Below are positions 62,105 to 64,000 of a DNA stretch of 64,000 bases, piece after piece. A program made the position numbers and the translations under genes. This DNA comes from Planococcus sp. ISL-110. Lineage in GTDB: Bacteria; Bacillota; Bacilli; Bacillales_A; Planococcaceae. The notes under the pieces are model-generated. The model worked only from the letters and a program-made list of their open reading frames with translations. It searched no databases and had not been told where the DNA came from. The stretch is from assembly GCF_018613575.1 (NCBI RefSeq), contig NZ_JAGGPX010000003.1:20614-84613 (forward strand), read 5' to 3'. Position 1 is the stretch's first letter. Each line of letters starts with the position of its first letter.

Positions 62105-62141
62105 AAAAAAATCCCTCCGCCCCAAAAGGCAGAGAGATTTA
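62105..62141 (-). terminator. Terminator of apt
   Basis: Minus-strand stem AAATCTCTCTGCC/GGCGGAGGGATTT (G-T pairs) followed by TTTTTTC, right after the apt stop. It isolates apt from the beta-helix gene. Confidence 0.88.
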
Positions 62142-62144
62142 TTA

Positions 62145-62657
62145 TCAGTATTGCATTAAGGTCGTTACATCATAGCCATCCAAATTCTTGCGGCCATCCA
62201 AATAAGTCAATTCGATTAAAAATGCGCAGCCGACAACAATCCCGCCAAGCTGTTCCACCAAATTGATGGTCGCGCCGATTGTTCCGCCAGTAGCAAGCAA
62301 ATCATCAGTAATCAGCACACGCTGTCCCGGTTTGATGGCGTCTTTGTGCATCGTTAACACGTCCGTTCCGTATTCAAGGCCATATTGCGCACGAATCACA
62401 TCGCGTGGTAATTTGCCTTCTTTGCGGACTGGGGCAAAGCCAAGTTCAAGCGCATAGGCAACCGGGCAGCCGATAATGAATCCGCGTGCTTCAGGCCCTA
62501 CAATAATTTCGGCATTGACTGTTTTTGCGTATTCAACAATCTGGTCTGTTGCATACTTATAAGCAGTTCCGTCATCCATCAACGAAGTGATGTCTTTAAA
62601 ACGGATTCCTGGTTTTGGCCAATCTTCAACAATGGTGATGTACTTTTTCAAATCCAT
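62145..62657 (-). CDS. apt: Adenine phosphoribosyltransferase
   Basis: Makes AMP from adenine and PRPP. The PRPP loop [13 protein letters not shown] and the flexible region GPEARGF are visible. The ATG at 62657 has GGAGG 8 bases upstream; it gives 170 residues, the family length, and overlaps the end of recJ by 10 bp. recJ-apt-relA is the Bacilli order, here split by two extra genes. Confidence 0.97.
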   Translation of the reverse strand: MDLKKYITIVEDWPKPGIRFKDITSLMDDGTAYKYATDQIVEYAKTVNAEIIVGPEARGFIIGCPVAYALELGFAPVRKEGKLPRDVIRAQYGLEYGTDVLTMHKDAIKPGQRVLITDDLLATGGTIGATINLVEQLGGIVVGCAFLIELTYLDGRKNLDGYDVTTLMQY

Positions 62658-64000
62658 ATTTCTTCCTCCTTGGCAGACACTTTCGCATCGAACCACTCTT
62701 TTAAATCTTTATAAGATGCATACAAAAGCTTCTGCTCCAAGGCAATCTGCTGCTCGCGCTCCTTGTAGATCGGCGCTTCCGACAAATCCTGTTTGCTTGG
62801 CGATTGGGCAATCTCGGTAATACCATTGTTAAGTGTAACAAAACCGAGTTCAAAAAACACCTGCAGCATGAAAAATAATGATTCACGCGTCCAGCCCTTG
62901 TGTTTTGCCAGCTCGTCGCAATGCTTATTGAAGTCGAAGGATCCGCGTTTCTTGACGAACGCGAAGAGCCATTTGAATTGCTCACGCGTTGGGATCTGCT
63001 CGAAATACTGCGAATCCTTGGCATGGAAATGGGCATAAATCCGTTTCGGTTTTAATGCTGCCAAGACGGACGCCAATTGCTCTTCCGATTCCGGCAGGTC
63101 GAGCAGCACAAGATAGTCTTTATTGCCTGGCAATGCATCCAATTGTGCAACTGTGCAGATCGGCTGCGACAGGAACGATTGGAACAAGGCTGGCGTATCC
63201 TCTTTAAAAGCCAGGAACACCTGATTTTCCTGAGGGATCAGCTTTGACCAGCGCGACACTTGGCGAATGCCACGGATATCAAATAATTGCCATTGATCGG
63301 TACGGACATCTTCCACCATCAATTGTGGTTTTTTACGGCCGTTCCATTCATTGATCTGCAAATCACCGATAACATCGATTTTGACATCCGGCGTCAATTC
63401 GTCTCCAATCGGCCCGATGCCGAAACCGACAGCATCAAGTGTTGCGGCATGCTGCGTCAGCTCCATTTTCAAATGGTTCTGCGCCGCTCCAATTTTGCGG
63501 ATGGATGCCACTTTAACGCCTTCAAGATAAAACTTCGGTTTGGCGAATCCCATACCAAATGGTGCCAGGAGGCGCATAGATTCAATGGCCGTGATATCGA
63601 TTTCATCCAGACGCAGCGGGATGTCGATTTCCACAACAGGCAACAGGTCTTCTTCCGTCAAGCTGGTTTCAGCCTGCTTGTTCAGCCGGTCACGCAGATC
63701 ATCCACATCGCTGGCCTCGAGTGTCATGCCGGCGGCCATCGGGTGTCCCCCAAAATGAGGCAGGATGTCCCGGTTCTTGGCCAGCTCGTTGTACAAATGA
63801 AACCCTTCGATGCTGCGGGCAGAACCCTTGGCTTTGCCGGTTTCAGGATCCAGCGACAAAACGATCGATGGACGATAGAATTTTTCTGTCAGTTTTGATG
63901 CTACGATGCCGACAACGCCTGGATTCCAGCCTTCCTGAGCCACCACAATCACATGCGGCGAACCGTCCGGATAGCGCTGCTCCACTTGCTGCATCGCCTC
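62648..64000 (-). CDS. recJ: Single-stranded-DNA exonuclease RecJ (C-terminal part)
   Basis: A 5'-3' ssDNA exonuclease in recombination and mismatch repair. The window holds about 450 C-terminal residues. The DHHA1 domain has [13 protein letters not shown], then an OB-fold part ([20 protein letters not shown]), and the Gram-positive C-terminal extension. The frame is open to the last base, so the catalytic DHH domain lies beyond the right edge. Confidence 0.95.
   Translation of the reverse strand, partial: EAMQQVEQRYPDGSPHVIVVAQEGWNPGVVGIVASKLTEKFYRPSIVLSLDPETGKAKGSARSIEGFHLYNELAKNRDILPHFGGHPMAAGMTLEASDVDDLRDRLNKQAETSLTEEDLLPVVEIDIPLRLDEIDITAIESMRLLAPFGMGFAKPKFYLEGVKVASIRKIGAAQNHLKMELTQHAATLDAVGFGIGPIGDELTPDVKIDVIGDLQINEWNGRKKPQLMVEDVRTDQWQLFDIRGIRQVSRWSKLIPQENQVFLAFKEDTPALFQSFLSQPICTVAQLDALPGNKDYLVLLDLPESEEQLASVLAALKPKRIYAHFHAKDSQYFEQIPTREQFKWLFAFVKKRGSFDFNKHCDELAKHKGWTRESLFFMLQVFFELGFVTLNNGITEIAQSPSKQDLSEAPIYKEREQQIALEQKLLYASYKDLKEWFDAKVSAKEEEIWI

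Overview
The window is a 64 kb piece of a chromosome from a low-to-mid GC Gram-positive bacterium of the Bacilli, most like a Planococcaceae member (Planococcus/Planomicrobium type). This rests on Bacillus-subtilis-like gene order over almost the whole length, a CIRCE/HrcA heat-shock operon, T-box leaders, a sigma-W type promoter, AGGAGG-type ribosome binding sites and many TTG/GTG starts. It is probably a non-sporulating relative: the places where Bacillus carries yqfC-yqfD (between floA and phoH) and gpr-spoIIP (between rpsT and lepA) hold no gene. Species assignment is inference.

Layout, left to right (nearly everything is on the minus strand, so transcription runs right to left). 1-0.2 kb: two copies of a 73-bp tandem repeat. 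0.25-10 kb: recO, era, cdd, dgkA, ybeY, pgpH, phoH, then a sigma-W-controlled nfeD-floA-yqfB membrane-stress operon, then rpsU. 10-21 kb: deoC, rsmE, prmA, the hrcA-grpE-dnaK-dnaJ operon with its CIRCE operator, hemW, lepA and divergent rpsT. 21-31 kb: holA, the tiny yqzM, the late competence genes comEC/comEB/comEA (two of which lack an ordinary start codon), then a tightly overlapped yqeM-rsfS-yqeK-nadD-yhbY-aroE-yqeH-yqeG cluster. 31-33.5 kb: divergent psd and pssA (phosphatidylethanolamine synthesis) and mtnN, at the join between two blocks that lie apart in B. subtilis. 33.6-47.9 kb: yrrS, greA, udk, trmR, mltG, yrzB, ruvX, ireB, alaS with a T-box, recD2, yrrB, mnmA, the cysteine desulfurase, and cymR. 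48-51 kb: rarA and a repeat-rich intergenic island with an IS110 remnant. 50.7-64 kb: tcdA, 6S RNA, aspS, hisS with a T-box, the amidase yrvJ, dtd, relA, a two-gene accessory cassette (DJ-1/PfpI protein and a beta-helix protein), apt, and the 3' part of recJ.

The genes are mainly housekeeping: ribosome assembly and tRNA modification (era, rsmE, prmA, ybeY, rsfS, yqeH, trmR, mnmA, tcdA), tRNA charging (alaS, aspS, hisS), protein folding (hrcA operon), DNA repair and replication (recO, recJ, recD2, ruvX, rarA, holA), nucleotide signalling (pgpH for c-di-AMP, relA for (p)ppGpp, yqeK for Ap4A), salvage (cdd, deoC, udk, apt) and envelope functions (dgkA, mltG, yrvJ, psd/pssA, floA/nfeD).

The most unusual content is non-coding. 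A family of about 100-bp hairpin elements occurs at several intergenic sites; the inner sequence is conserved, while the outermost arms differ between copies yet stay complementary within each copy. Other points to note are the competence start codons, a five-copy GTGCGTAT array with a 20-bp period, an unexplained 280-bp region before nfeD, and the terminator-bounded beta-helix/DJ-1 cassette.
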